Origin: Pararge aegeria
Taxonomy: Eukaryota; Arthropoda; Insecta; Lepidoptera; Nymphalidae
Length of the DNA stretch: 64,000 nucleotides
NCBI RefSeq assembly: GCF_905163445.1
Contig: NC_053183.1
Coordinates: forward strand, 20,088,001 to 20,152,000
Direction: 5' to 3'
In this document: positions 1 to 11,501 of the stretch, one piece after another
How positions within the stretch are numbered: position 1 is the first letter of the stretch
How the letters are laid out: each line of letters begins with the position of its first letter
Notes under the pieces: model-generated
Database searches by the model: none
The model's input: only the letters and a program-made list of their open reading frames with translations
Told to the model about the DNA's origin: nothing
Made by a program: the position numbers and the translations under genes

Positions 1-82
1 AAATTTTAAATTAAGCTTGAAAAATTTTTATTCACGAAGGACCTATGGAGCGATCTTACATATTTGTTTTTATTATTTTGAC

Positions 83-318
83 ATGATCGTGACAACTACA
101 TTTATTTACGTAAAACTAAAACAAGGAGGTTTCCAAACGCACCCTGGTCTAAAAGGTAGTCCACAACAAACTAAGCCAGTTATTTTATATTATCACCATC
201 ACATAGGCTAGTAAATAAATAATTAGCTATGAAGTGCAAGCAAATAAAGCCAATCTTTTTTATCGATTGCGATATCCTTAATATTATAATAGGATTTTTT
301 TATAAGCTTCGCAAAGGG
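83..318 (+). repeat. REP-6 (LINE 3' tail) copy
   Basis: Diverged copy of the repeat that is best preserved at 38664-39033: shared blocks include 'aaactaaaacaaggaggtttcc', the 'ccacaacaaactaagcc' block, a 'tatcaccatc' block and a closing 'tataataggatttttttataagctt'. The family looks like the 3' untranslated tail of a non-LTR retrotransposon; assignment to a clade is not possible here. Confidence 0.7.
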
Positions 319-961
319 ATTCACGCGATCTGCAATATGAGATAATGTATGATTGCTAAGCTGTGTAATACAAACAACCATAAAGGTAACAAAGAGGACC
401 AAAAAATTTCGCTTAGCTCTCCGCGTCGATATTACGAAATGCTACGAAAAAGGTTTTTTTTGTATTTTGCCCGGTTTCGTTGGCTTTTGTTACAGCGTGT
501 TACGATGCACGTTTGCCGTGAATTTTTTTGGGATTGGTTCAAGAAATAAATGTATGGCGGAAAATAATGCAAGATTCAGTAGAGTAACTTTGTAACCGGA
601 GTTAGTTTAGTTTGCCCAAGCTAGATAAAAACGAAACCTCTTTCGTTTTACGAATCTAATTAAAATTTTATTAGTCTTGACCGCTAGTTTTAAAAAAATA
701 AAGCGTCAGCGTCCTTTATAATTTGTAAATTTTCAATAAACAAACAAGTAAAAAGTATGTTAAGGATTTAACCTCTACATAAAGGCAAAATTTAATTATA
801 AATGCATTGTGAATGAGAGTTTGTTGGCTTCCAACCGCAGGACCGATCATCTTGAACTTTTGCATATACATTGTCAGGGTCACAGAAAAATACATTGGTA
901 GCTTTTTTTTCAGAAAAAAATGTTGTTCTCGTGGTTTAATAACTTTTAAACAGGACGTTGG
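319..961. other. unassigned AT-rich sequence
   Basis: No repeat, RNA gene or exon recognised. Two overlapping short frames at 349-595 have no recognisable motif and no coding-like codon use. Confidence 0.5.
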
Positions 962-1248
962 AGTTGAGTATAAGAATTAAGGAAATTATAAATTACGCCA
1001 TACAGATTCTTCGGCTTTTCGCGGAGTATACCAGATTATGCTTAATTCTCATAACATATCATGAAATTCACAGTTTAAAGTAAAGAAGTAAAGAAGAAGT
1101 AAAAAAACGCCAAGTTTCTAAAGTCTTCGAGATCTTATCATAACTTTTCATAAAGCTGAAAGAGCTAAAATTTTCCTAGCACTAGACATTAGGTAGATAC
1201 ATAAAAAAAAAAAATGTGCAAAGTAACGCCTGCTTCTATCCAATATAA
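962..1248 (-). repeat. REP-5 copy with internal insertion
   Basis: Reverse-oriented REP-5: 962-1075 matches the central part ('ggaaattataaattac', 'ttcgcggagtata') and 1215-1248 matches the terminal block 'gcaaagtaacgcctgcttct'. About 140 bp of unrelated A-rich sequence lies between them. Confidence 0.65.
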
Positions 1249-2460
1249 GAAATCCGCGCCTCTTCTTTGACTTAAAAATATCAGAAAGGCTTTACTAAAA
1301 ATTTTGGGAATTTTAAGACAAAAAATAGATGCTTTTCATGAACACTCCAATATTATGTCTAGACATGGTATTGCTTTAGAGGGCACGATATTTGATATTT
1401 AATCTATGAGGAATAAATTCTTACTTATATCCAAATGCGAAAATGTGTTTGTTTGTTGGCCAGTTATTGCTTTATGCCCTAAGCAACGATTCAATTTGAT
1501 TTTGCGAGTTAGCTGTAGGGACGAAGAGTAATCCAGGGTAATTTTATGCCAGAAAAACAAACGATTCTCACGGGATTTGTAAAAACCATAATAAACGCTG
1601 ACGAAGCGAAGTAAAAAATAAAACATGGAATGGAAGTTGAAAAAGTAATGAGTTTATCACGAAAGTAATGCGTCTTCATCATTTGTCACAACATCTAATT
1701 AGGTGTCCACAGATCGTGAGGAAACATCCATTCGTATTTAATTCCCCAAATGTCCGGAACACTTTACTCCCTACCAAAAATCACCCTTCCGCTATAAGAA
1801 TTGGTGCTATTTGCAACATATTTAAAAGTAGCAGCCCACAGGGTCAGATGGAAAATATATGACAGTGGTGCCAATATTGTTGTCCATAAATCAATAAGAA
1901 AAATAAGCACCAATTATATACTCTCACAATTACGATTTCAAACAAAAACATACGCAAACTATCTAAGAAAACGTAAAACGATTGTTTTACTATCTAAAAC
2001 TTGAACCAATTGTGGAAAGAAAAGCATACTGTCTGAGGGAATCCTGTTGTACAATAATTTACCTGAGGCAATCGTTAACACTAAAAGTTTACCTCTCCTT
2101 TATAAAACGATTTGTATTATCGCTCACTAACATTTTCTTACACCACCTGCAAATTTTTTTACTTTTAAATGATATGGTACATTTGTAACGCACTTTGATA
2201 TATTGTATTATTAAATTTTCAAATATTATTGTATTCTCGATGTAAGTGAACTATTGAGCTCTTTTTAAGAAATAAATGTATTTAAACCAAAATCTCTTAC
2301 TTCTTCTCATAGATTAAAACTATTTAGAGCTTATTCTTCTGTGCTGCTTCAATCACATGCAGTGATTGTAACACTACTAAATTATATTTAAATGTATAAA
2401 TGTTTAATCTCACTGTGTATACATTTCAATTTATAAATTCTTATACTAATAAAATTTTAT
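1249..2460. other. unassigned AT-rich sequence
   Basis: Nothing recognised on either strand. Short frames at 1399-1626, 1668-1862, 1801-2004 and 1982-2188 lack motifs and overlap one another. Confidence 0.5.
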
Positions 2461-2775
2461 TTAAAATTTAGCCGATCGGCATAACTCTTTTTTTTTATAT
2501 GAAATACGAGTATCGTCTCTTATGCGTGTTGCTTGACAATGTTCACACGTCGTACAAATGTAATTTCCTTCCAAGGCCCTAATTCCCTGCGAAAATTCGC
2601 TCGTCGAATGATTTCGCCCTTTCCAATTACAAACCATCACTTGTGCATTTAGAATATTTTCACATGTAATCGCGGTACACGTTCGTTTTCGTCTTGCGTT
2701 TTCGAGAACATGACATAAATTATGAATTTGTCCGTTAAAAATATTTCCGATGGAAGCTGGATGATTCCCATACAC
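2461..2775 (-). CDS. unrecognised Cys-rich open frame, possibly an exon or retroelement remnant
   Basis: An open frame of 104 codons on the minus strand with no ATG at its start (it opens at GTG, and a TGA lies three codons upstream). The product is basic and Cys-rich, with a CxxCxxC run (CTTCEHC) near residues 74-80, and an AATAAA-like string overlaps the stop codon on the minus strand. I recognise no domain. The flanking SINE-1 remnant at 2808 suggests ordinary intronic surroundings. It may simply be chance; the low AT content relative to the neighbourhood is the only mild support. Confidence 0.15.
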   Translation of the reverse strand: MYGNHPASIGNIFNGQIHNLCHVLENARRKRTCTAITCENILNAQVMVCNWKGRNHSTSEFSQGIRALEGNYICTTCEHCQATRIRDDTRISYKKKELCRSAKF

Positions 2776-2807
2776 GCATCTTCATCAATATCAACCAATT
2801 ATCAGCC

Positions 2808-2980
2808 TACTATGGAACATAATTGATAACTCTCAAGGTCGCAAGTTCCCTCACGATGTTTTCCTTTGCTATTAAAGCAAGTGATATTTAATTGCGTAAA
2901 TTAAAAACGCACATACAAAAAGAGTTAGAGATGCGTGCCGGGAATCAAACTTAGTCTCCCTATCCACTAGGCTATCATTG
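2808..2980 (-). repeat. SINE-1 copy, 5' half
   Basis: Reverse-oriented tRNA head and body: 'cctcacgatgttttcctttg', 'aagcaagtgatatttaa', then 'gtgccgggaatcaaactt' (B-box region, degenerate) and 'ccactaggctatcat' (A-box region). The 3' half is missing. Confidence 0.8.
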
Positions 2981-3003
2981 TATCGGTATTGTGATTCTGT
3001 ATC

Positions 3004-3063
3004 AGAACAAACATACACACACACAAAACAACACGCAAACACACGCGCACATACGCACACACA
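3004..3063. repeat. imperfect CA microsatellite
   Basis: Alternating ACAC/CACA tract with interruptions (AAAC, CGCG). It lies just beyond the SINE-1 head; an 'attgtatc' string occurs on both sides of the tract. Confidence 0.85.
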
Positions 3064-3326
3064 TTGTATCAGAATTCATGAAGTCAAGTATCCGAGCATT
3101 TTGCAGCTTTACGGGATTGAGTTTAAAATGTTATAACAGTGAACCTTCCGATATTCAGATCAGGCAAATTTCAGAAGCAAATGATGCGGGTGTAAAATCC
3201 AGCAAATAGTTGGTATTTTACTGGCTCAAGTAATAAATGTAGAGTGCTAGATAGGTTCGTCATGAATCCTTCGTTAGAACAGGAAATTATCATCAAATCG
3301 GTTACCAGTTTTTTTTTCACTTCCGT

Positions 3327-3410
3327 CTGGTAAGTTATGATGCAGTAAGATGTTAGTGGGCTAACCTGTTAGATAGTATAGTAGTTATTATTAACCCAAC
3401 CCCTGAAGTC
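3327..3410. repeat. SINE-3 fragment
   Basis: Matches the internal block 'ggtaagttatgatgcagt...gggctaacctgtta' shared by the copies at 32775, 43975, 46860 and 53147. Confidence 0.65.
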
Positions 3411-4539
3411 TTCATTAATATATAATCTTATTCCTATTATATAAAGCTGAAGAGTTTGTTTTTTAGTTTACTTAAACGCGATTATCTTAGGAACTGGTTT
3501 GATTAAAACAATATTTCAGTGTTGCATAGCCCATTTATCGAGGAAGGCTGTAGGCTATATATCATCACGCCGAGACCAAAAGAAGCATAGCACCAATGAA
3601 GATTTTTTTATAATCGTTTTTTTTTTCCTTTTGACAGCTTCCGCTACGTGCGCTGCGAAAAAAGTTAAAGTTTCGATAAAATTATGTATGACAAAGTTCT
3701 AAAAAAAGTGAATCTTCGAAGGTTCACTTATACGCGCGGGACTTCTAGTATGATCATATTTTGTAAGCTTTTTGTGACAAAGCTCATCTGGGGAAGTATC
3801 TCCTTATTCCTGCCGCTAAGCAGCATTGTTGCGATGCTGTGTTTCGGTCTGAAAGGCGAAGTTGCCGTTGTATTTACAGACATAAGGCTTAACACCCATG
3901 CCTCAGGTTGAAACCCAAATTGAAAATTTTAGAACATCTTCATTGCAAGCCGTACGAAGAGCTTATAAGCAATGGTTTTCACATTACCATCAAGTAATAT
4001 AAAAAATGAGCTAGGAAGTTATTCGTCCGGCGTGCCTCAGAGGGATTTCTTTAGCTAGTTACTAATTTTCAAGATCAGATTATACCGTTAGAAACTGAGA
4101 AATAAAAATTCTCAGCAGAAAACTCCTAGATCATAAAAAAAAACAATAAAATCGACAGTAAGCATTTATTTTACTCTCAAAATTCCGCACTAAATGAACG
4201 GGTATAGAGAACCGTCATAAATTTCAGAAAAATGAATCGACCCGTCTTATATTTTGAAAGCTTGTGGATATAAATTCATTCACCCCTTCCTATAGACCCG
4301 TGGCTGAGATAAGGTCCCCGGGTCTTTCCAATTCTAAGCCCCTTTCAAATACAAAAGCCTTTTCTTTTTCGTTATCATAAGAATTTGAATGAAGTCGAGA
4401 TTTCAAATAGTCGTGAGTATTTTTCGCTTCGTACAGAGAACATGTTGATATTGAAATGGAATTTGATTTCATATATTACAATTCCTTACCTTGAAAGTTG
4501 ATATATTGTCGTAATGTAAGAGTTTTATTAAAAATACTG
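3411..4539. other. mostly unassigned; REP-11 fragment at about 3800-3905
   Basis: At 3800-3905 the string 'ccgctaagcagcattgttgcgatgctg...ttcggtctgaaaggcgaagttgccg' resembles sequences at 23220-23330 and 60300-60600, so it is a dispersed repeat (REP-11). The remainder has no recognised content. Confidence 0.45.
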
Positions 4540-4873
4540 ACGCTGTCTATGGGTCTCATAAGAAGGCGCAGAGCCACTCAGCGAACGATAAAAATTATGC
4601 TCGGAGTATCTCTACGTGATCAAATAAGGAAAGAGGAGTTCCATAGAAGTACTAGATTTACCGACATAGCTCAATGTGTCGCGTAGCTAAAGTGGCAATG
4701 GGCGGATCACATAGCTCGGAGAACAGAAGGACGTTGGGATCCCAAGGTGCTAAAATTGTGACCTCGCACCGTTAAAATCAGCGTTGGTAATTGAGTTGGA
4801 CAAAATACGGCATCAAAGGAATCGCAGAGAGCTGCTAGACCGTGGTATTTGGAGCTCCCTACAAAAAAATTGG
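4540..4873 (+). mobile_element. RTE-clade LINE 3' end, degraded
   Basis: DNA-level match to the ORF2 C-terminal region at 27780-28140: 'tatgggtctcataagaaggc', 'ggagtatctctacgtgatca', 'accgacatagctca', 'aagtggcaatgggcgg'. Several frame breaks and stops are present (for example a TAG after 'tgtgtcgcg'), so it is a dead 5'-truncated copy. Confidence 0.85.
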
Positions 4874-5105
4874 TCTTTTAAAAGGAGTTCCAAAAAGTGG
4901 AAATCGAATAGTTGACATGATTAAAAATGCACAGTCAGAAGCTAAGGTCAGTAGCTTTTTGAGAGATGGAAGCTCTATCAATTCTTTTTTTTTTTAATAT
5001 TTCTTTGCCGAAAAGCCCGGTATTATGAAATGTGTGGTGTCCACCCTTATTTAAGCTTAAAAATCTGAACGAAGTAATTTTTAATCTGTTTCTTTCTTAT
5101 TTTAT

Positions 5106-5215
5106 CTTTATACCTCCACACCAAACATATCTTCCGCAATGAACTATCTACGCACGTGTTGCTCCGACACCTATGAATGCTCAAGTAATGCTGACTTTAA
5201 ATTTTAATTAGCAAA
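5106..5215 (+). repeat. REP-5 fragment
   Basis: Matches the 3' half of REP-5: 'ctccacaccaaacatatctt', 'ctacgcacgtgttgctccga', then a decayed tail. Confidence 0.7.
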
Positions 5216-5263
5216 TGTTCAATTTAAAACTCAACGTCTCTTTATGATATCTATCATCTATAT

Positions 5264-5497
5264 TTTAAATAATAAATATATTACGACAATACACACATCG
5301 CCATCGAGCCCCAAAATAAGCGTAACTTGTGTTATAGGTACTAAGATGACTGATATACATAATTTTTTTATGAATAATATACATAAATACTTAGAATATA
5401 CATATAAACACCCAGATATTGAAAAACATTCATGCTCATCACACAAACATTTTCCAGTAGTGGGAATCGAACCCACGGCCTTGGATTCAGAAAGCAT
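5264..5497 (-). mobile_element. SINE-2 copy, head truncated
   Basis: Reverse-oriented: (AAAT)-like tail, 'attacgacaatacacacatc', body, then the B-box region 'gtgggaatcgaacccac'. The A-box end is replaced by a REP-5 terminus at 5511. Confidence 0.9.
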
Positions 5498-5510
5498 TTT
5501 ATGGAATTAT

Positions 5511-5547
5511 TCAAAGTAAAGCCACGCCTGCTTCCATCCAATATTCT
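5511..5547 (-). repeat. REP-5 terminal fragment
   Basis: 'gcctgcttccatccaatatt' corresponds to the reverse complement of the REP-5 start. It abuts the truncated SINE-2. Confidence 0.6.
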
Positions 5548-6205
5548 AAATAAATTAGTTCTTGAGCACAGTCTCCGAACTATGTCTTGTAGAACGCCGA
5601 TATACTTCTTCATTACTGCTTTTTCGTTCCATTTTTGTACCTGGACCGAAAAGTTCCATCGGCTTTGATCAGTTCCAGTGTTTCGAACAATCTAATTCCG
5701 CGATACACGGAATTGGAATTGAAAACGGTAATGTTAGAACACAAAGCCGGAGCAAATGTTCCGCTCTAAATTCATATGCTTGATTGAAAAGCTATGATTG
5801 ATGACAGCAGATGCATTTGAAATAAAAACGGTATTGGATTTGCATGAGCTTTAGACGAACGCTTGCACAAGAGTGTGAATTATTGTTGAACTAACTCTTG
5901 GTTACACAATATTCAAAATTTATTAACTAAATTTAGAGTGCAAATAAAATATATCTCGCTACTTTTTGTAATGCATCAAATATTCCTTACATAATTTGAT
6001 TTCAGTAAAGAATATTTCAGAATATTGTTAAGTGTACAGAATTGACACAATAAACATGGTGTCGTGATAACTGTTACAGTAGTATAAACTGTGTCGTAAT
6101 AATTAATGCCTACCACAAACAATACAAGCATAGTACTAATAATACAAAAGTAGAACATAGTAAATGCCTATAACAAAAATGAGAGTGAAGTAAGTAAATT
6201 AAACA
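5548..6205. other. unassigned sequence
   Basis: No repeat family or exon recognised; short frames only. Confidence 0.45.
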
Positions 6206-6482
6206 AAAATAAATAAATAATAAATAAATAAATATACTACGACAATACACACACCGCCATCTAGCCCCAAAGTAAGCGTAGCTTGTGTTATGGGTACTAG
6301 GATAGCTGATTAATGTTTTTATGAATATAATACACATAAATACTTATAATATACAGATAAACACCCAGACACTGGAAAACATTCATGTTCATCACACAAG
6401 CATTTTCCAGTTGTGGGAATCGAACCCACGGCCTTGGACTCAGAAAGCAGGGTCGCTGCCCACTGCGCCAACCGGCCGTCTA
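6206..6482 (-). mobile_element. SINE-2, essentially full length
   Basis: Reverse-oriented copy with an (AATA)n tail at 6206-6235, the conserved body 'gccccaaagtaagcgtagct', and a complete tRNA-derived head. The B box is 'ggttcgattcc' on the minus strand and the A-box region is 'tggcgcagtgg'. Tail plus pol III head is the hallmark of a tRNA-derived SINE. Confidence 0.95.
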
Positions 6483-7654
6483 AATATACAAAAATAATGA
6501 TTAAATTTCAAATACAAAAAGCATGCAGCATCTTATTTAGTTTGTGGGTGTGTGTAAGTGTGTGTGTGTGAGTGTGTTCACGTGTGTGTGAGGGTATGTG
6601 GTAAAGAAGGTTATTACTTATGATTTATATACAACGTATAACATTATTAGGTAATATATACACTTCAAAGTATAGTTCGCCGTCAAAATGTTGTATTCCT
6701 TTATTTATATTTCTTTAGTGGGTCAGCAAGTTCATTGTCTACCATTCAGTAAACCAGTCACTCACATGGATTTAAAATCGAAGCGTAAAATTAATAAAAT
6801 TGAAAGCATTCATAAAATAACCACTATTCATAGGAATGGATCAAAATAAACTATAGACTCTTGCTTCATATCGATAAATCAATCTAAACGATTAATGGAA
6901 AGCGTAGCTTATACGCAGCGTAAAAGAATTAATCCGCGGTTCAATAGTTAAACAGTCTAGCTATTGTACAGTAGGGCAAAAAATCAGTATACTTTCAATG
7001 AAAACTAACCCGTCTGACTCTTAAAACCTCGACATTATAGTTCGTTGTTGATATTTGTCATTAACTTATCTAAATAATAACAAGATTTTTTGAGATTTTT
7101 TTTAAATTAAATAATTGATAAATATTAAATACATTAATTATCTTATATCTTAGCTAGACAAGTACAATCGCAAAAGTCGTGTGGTTGTAAATTTATAGTT
7201 TTATTTACATATCTTTGTATCTTAAAAAATGAGGACTAAAATAGTGTAACAAAACATATACAAACCCAACTGTATGTCACTAAACTGTGACAGTGGTTAT
7301 GCTCCATAGTTGTTTACATTTGTCCCCAATGGATTTCAACCAATCGTTATTTTTGTTTCTATTCGCTCTCAGTAATTTATGATTGTAATATACTGTTGCA
7401 ATATATTACCTTTGGGGTGTATTTTTTGTTTACGCGCTGTAAGTTTTTATTGACTTTGGATGTTTTAGGTCAATTTGTAAATAGGTTTGTATATGTGGAT
7501 CGGATTCTTGCCATTGGCCGACGGATGATCTCTCTTACATAAGGTGATATGAGACACGGGGTTTACTGGTGTCACCGCAGCGTCCTTCCCTGAAACTTAC
7601 CAGTTCACATACAGAATTAAAAATAATTATTTTGAATTTTGAATTTGGATTTTG
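6483..7654. other. unassigned; GT microsatellite at about 6538-6600
   Basis: A GT-rich tract with interruptions lies at 6538-6600. The rest is AT-rich without recognisable repeats, RNA genes or exons. Confidence 0.5.
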
Positions 7655-7760
7655 CATCGGGAGGCGGCCTTATTGCTGCAAGCGATATCTTGCTGACTAT
7701 CTTTGAGTTACATAACCTATGTTAAGAGAGCGGGGCATTGCTATAAGTGCACTAATAAAT
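7655..7760 (-). repeat. REP-7 fragment
   Basis: 'aggcggccttattgctgcaa' and 'gagcggggcattg' match the element at 37021-37225. The family carries a conserved 'gcgataaggccgcc'-type core and probably is a LINE/SINE 3' tail. Confidence 0.6.
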
Positions 7761-7787
7761 ATACATTGTCAAAAAAAAATAAAAAAA

Positions 7788-7930
7788 ATAAAGGTTATCT
7801 GGAAGAGATCGCTTTAGTGATAAGACCGCCTTTGCACGCTCTATTTAATTTTTATTTTTTTAAGTTTCATCAGTATTTGTGTTTAATTTATATAAAATGT
7901 GTGTGCGCAATAAAGACAAAACAAAACAAA
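7788..7930 (+). repeat. REP-7 copy
   Basis: 'gaagagatcgctttagtgat' and 'aagaccgcctttgcacgc' followed by a T-rich segment and 'gcaataaagacaaaacaaa', the polyadenylation-like 3' end of the family. It is directly abutted by the tail of a reverse SINE-2. Confidence 0.7.
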
Positions 7931-8202
7931 CAAATAAATATACTACGACAATACACACATCGCCACCTAGCCCCAAAGTAAGCGTAGCTTGTGTTATGGG
8001 CACTAAGATGAATAATGAATATTTTTATGAATTATATATATATAAATACTTAGAAAATACATATGAACACCCAGACAATGAAAAACACTTATGCTCATCA
8101 CACAAACATTTTCCAGTTGTGGGAATCGAACCCACGGCCTTGGACCGTGAAACAAAAACCTTCAGAAAGCAGCGTCGCTGCCCACTGCGCCAGTCGGCCG
8201 TC
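7931..8202 (-). mobile_element. SINE-2, near full length
   Basis: Reverse copy with intact body and head. A 15-bp insertion-like change ('accgtgaaacaaaaacct') lies between the B-box region and the A-box end. Confidence 0.93.
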
Positions 8203-8489
8203 AATAAATGAACGTTGATAATATATACATATATATATATATTTATATGCATATGTAAACTGTACATATATACAAAAAACATGTAGATCATATCCGAGTT
8301 CAAATAAATCATTCAAAGATAGACAATAGTCTTTCAGACGACACTTAAATATAGGAAGAGAATTACTTTGACGGATAACTCCAGACAGATTGTTCCATAG
8401 CACGATAACAATAAAATTGGAAAAGTTTAGTTGTTTTACTAAGTGTTTTTTGTTAATACATTTTTATATCATCTGTCCGCTTAGTGCAT

Positions 8490-8700
8490 ATTCTGTGCTG
8501 CTTATCCTTAATCGGTTTCCAAGCGGCATCGTACTAACACCTTAAATATATTTACGGCACGTCTTTGTCAGTAGGGTTTGTAACGAGCCAAGACAAAAGC
8601 CTAACAATTCCGGGCCAGGTAAAATGAAGACAGAAAGAAAACCCAGGTTGCCAAACCCGGGATCGAACTTCGAAGTTTTAAGAACCACTGCGCCAAAAAA
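8490..8700 (-). mobile_element. SINE-3 copy
   Basis: 'ggcacgtctttgtcagtagg' and, at the right, a tRNA-like head in reverse ('cccgggatcgaactt...accactgcgcc'). Same family as 46860-47272. Confidence 0.75.
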
Positions 8701-9300
8701 ATCCAATGTTTCTTATCTTTTTAATGATTACGTACAAACAGACATACATGCTTTTGAATTTGTAAGTAGCATTAAAATCACACACTTCTATCAAGGCAGA
8801 AAATCCCCTTATGTAAGAAAAACTGTTTCTTTCTATATACCCCCGTACTTTTCATTTAATCTCATAAAGAGCATTTAACGAAGGCATCAAATTTCTCAAT
8901 ACCGTATCATTCGATTCAAATACGGGGTTCGCGAGACGTAAAAGAAAGAAAAGCTTTGTAAAAGCAACGGCGATGGTTAGGGCTCCGTTACAAGATAAAT
9001 AATTTTACAATTACGAATGCTAATTTTATTTATACAGACCTAAGGGCGATATTTATTTGATTGGACTCGATTGCTATCGTCTTTTCTCGTCAAATCACAA
9101 GTTAATTTGTTACAAACAGCCCTACTTTATAGGCGCTTTTGAAAATTTGTGTGTTTGCAGTGACATAACCACCGATTTTTATTGGTTTCAAATATCAAAT
9201 CGGTGGAATTTTATGGGTATTAGATCTATAATATTGAAAGGTGGTCCTTGTAACAAATATTAAATCTAAGATAGTTTAAGTCAGTTAAATTTATTTAATA
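8701..9300. other. unassigned sequence
   Basis: Nothing recognised. A 68-codon frame at 9057 has no known motif. Confidence 0.45.
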
Positions 9301-9681
9301 CTAGCGTACCCAGCCCGCTTCGCCGGGCTAGATTTTGCTTTATTTTATTCAAACAACAAACTTACATCATTAAATTTTTAATTTAAGTCTCATAATATAT
9401 TAAATCATTTATTTCTCTCCGTATTCATTCTCTTCTGGAGCGGGTGAAGATCATTATCTACACCCATGTACACCCAACAATAGAATATCATCATAGTAAA
9501 TAAAAGCTGTATTTGACAGTTTGATTGTTCAAAAATAGGAGTGCTCCGATCGTCACCAAACTTTACAGGTTTACTCGCCAGGTCAATCCCCTGAAAGTTT
9601 CAATGAAATCGGCCCAGCCGTTTCGGGGCCTATACGGACCTACCTTACATACCTACACATTTTCTCTTTTATAAATATAGA
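9301..9681 (-). mobile_element. Helitron-like element, complete 381 bp
   Basis: On the minus strand the element begins with TC and ends in CTAG, lying between A and T, the standard Helitron arrangement. A GC hairpin (AGCCCG/CGGGCT around GCGAAG) sits about 11 nt before the CTAG end, as expected for the Helitron termination signal. The interior contains 'gaaatcggcccagccgtttc'. It has no coding capacity, so it is non-autonomous. Confidence 0.85.
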
Positions 9682-9827
9682 TTTTATTATATATTTATAC
9701 CCGTGTAAACCGTTGTAAGGAACAATAGAACACTTTGACAATATAATTTTATTGCAGTCAAAATACAACTTAATGAATCTCTTAAAGACGAAGTTTATAA
9801 GCTATATGGATAACAACACCATATAGT

Positions 9828-10048
9828 AATGCCGTGTGGTAACGGCAGATCAGAATACAGCTGTCACCAACTGGCCTCGACCCGTGGGTGGTACGAGCCG
9901 ACTGAGGGAATATTACAAAGAACGGTCGGGTGCGTCCTCTTACTGTTATCTACTGAGACCACCAACCCCGCCCAGAACGGTGATGGGTAAACCCTTCCAT
10001 TGGTCCCTTAGTCCAGCTGTGAATTGTTACAGTCTATTGATGATGATG
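9828..10048 (+). repeat. REP-12 copy
   Basis: 'gatcagaatacagctgtcac', 'tacgagccgactgagggaat' and 'gtcccttagtccagctgtga' match in reverse the segment at 42700-42920, so this is a dispersed repeat. Confidence 0.65.
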
Positions 10049-10172
10049 TCCACCAATCCGCACTGAGCTAGTGTAGTGGACTACGGCCTTAAACCATTCT
10101 TATTGTGGAAGGAGACCCGTGCCCTGTAGTGGGCCGGTAATGGGTTGCTATTAAGATGATGGTGATGATTGA
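10049..10172 (+). repeat. SINE-1 3' half
   Basis: 'gtccaccaatccgcactgag' through 'cgtgccctgtagtgggccgg' and a GATGATGG tail. It adjoins the antisense RT fragment. Confidence 0.9.
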
Positions 10173-10185
10173 TAATGGTAGTGAA

Positions 10186-10692
10186 CCTATTTGCCATAGC
10201 TAGCCATTCGTGGATTATTCTGACTGGCTTTTTGCTGAGCTCCACGATCAGGTCATTAACATACAGGTTGAAGAGCTTAGGTGAGGTTAACCCCCCCTGC
10301 CTCACCCCGCACTCCAACCTGTAAGGCTCAGAAAATTCCCTTCCCCACCTGACGCAGTTAAGTTGGTTTGCATACTAAAACCGCATAATATTTAGCACCT
10401 CCGATTGCACGCCCGCTCGCTTCATCTTATCCCAAAGGACATCGTATGATACTAAGTCAAAAGCTTTGGAAAGATCAAGGAAGCAGGCGTACACCGGAGT
10501 ATTTTTGCTGGTGTAGTATTGTACAGTCTGCTTTAGACTTAGTATAGCGGTCTCTGTAGATAACCCAGCTTGAAAACCAAACTGGGCGTCATGAAACTTC
10601 AGCGTTTCCGCAAGGTGAATGTCAAGCAGACTATCCAATACCTTTGCGATTATAGGGGTGATCAAATAACTACTGAATGGATTTGATTGCAA
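10186..10692 (-). pseudogene. non-LTR reverse transcriptase fragment (LINE), broken
   Basis: The minus strand encodes part of a LINE reverse transcriptase: a segment with 'FGFQAGLSTETAI', the 'ACFLDLSKAFD' catalytic-Asp motif (RT motif A type) and, further on, 'GVRQGGLTSPKLFNLYVNDL' (the motif B region). The two parts are in the same frame and separated only by one in-frame TAG at 10375-10377, so it is a nonsense-mutated remnant. The motif C (F/YADD) region is missing because the sequence runs into a SINE-1 copy. Clade not decided (CR1/Jockey-like is plausible). Confidence 0.9.
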
Positions 10693-11501
10693 ATCGTCAC
10701 ATTTATGGCTAATACTTCGGATAACAATAAAAACACGCGCTCTGAGTGTTACGCGTGATAAAAAAAAACAGCTACGTGAGAGGGAGATTCGTGCACTGAG
10801 GGTTCCATAACGAGTAACTAAGTGATTATAAACGATCTATATCTTAAATATCTATCTACTCTAAGCATATAATAAATTGTATACTTACCGTATGTGTACA
10901 TTATGTGAGACGAAATAGATGAAGTAGGCAGTCCTGGGATTTATTATAATGTAGGGCAAAACAAAATTTCATCACGGACGAAGTCGCAGGCAACAGATCG
11001 TAAAGAATAATTCAGAAGCTTATTTATAGGAACCCCAAAGTTTTTCCACTCAGAATGAATGGGTTTGGAACTGATTTTACTAGAAGCCTATAGAATGACT
11101 TCGGGACGGTACTGACAAAGATCTTGTAGACTATGAAATATTACCATTTTATGTATATCCTAAATTTTTCTTTATGTGTATGTGCCCTTAGAATAGGCAA
11201 GGCCGGTCTTATCGCGGCCATGATGGATCGAAGGAAAGGGATGAATCAAGTTCGCGCAGTAAGCACGTTTTAAAAGAAATGGATCGGGGACCATCCATTT
11301 AAGTAAACTTAAGAACTTTTTAAGCACAGTTCTTAAGAACTTTTAGAAATATTGTCCGGGATTAGTCTATATAATTTTATAATTTATAAGATTATTCTTA
11401 TAAGCCGTTACCAAAGGCGCATTTGTTTCGGTTTTTTGTTTTGAATCCTCTGAAACTTTTTCTTTTCCTGAGTTTAACTGAAATACAGTTACACCACGCA
11501 G
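10693..11501. other. unassigned sequence
   Basis: No family recognised. An imperfect inverted repeat ('cttaagaact' / 'agttcttaag') lies at about 11308-11335. Confidence 0.45.

Noticed and set aside
6380..6482. Genuine tRNA gene (and the similar heads at 35010, 41065, 42195, 44693, 61990, 62760)
   Set aside because: A and B boxes are present but the sequences continue into a fixed body and an AT-rich tail and recur many times, so they are SINE heads.
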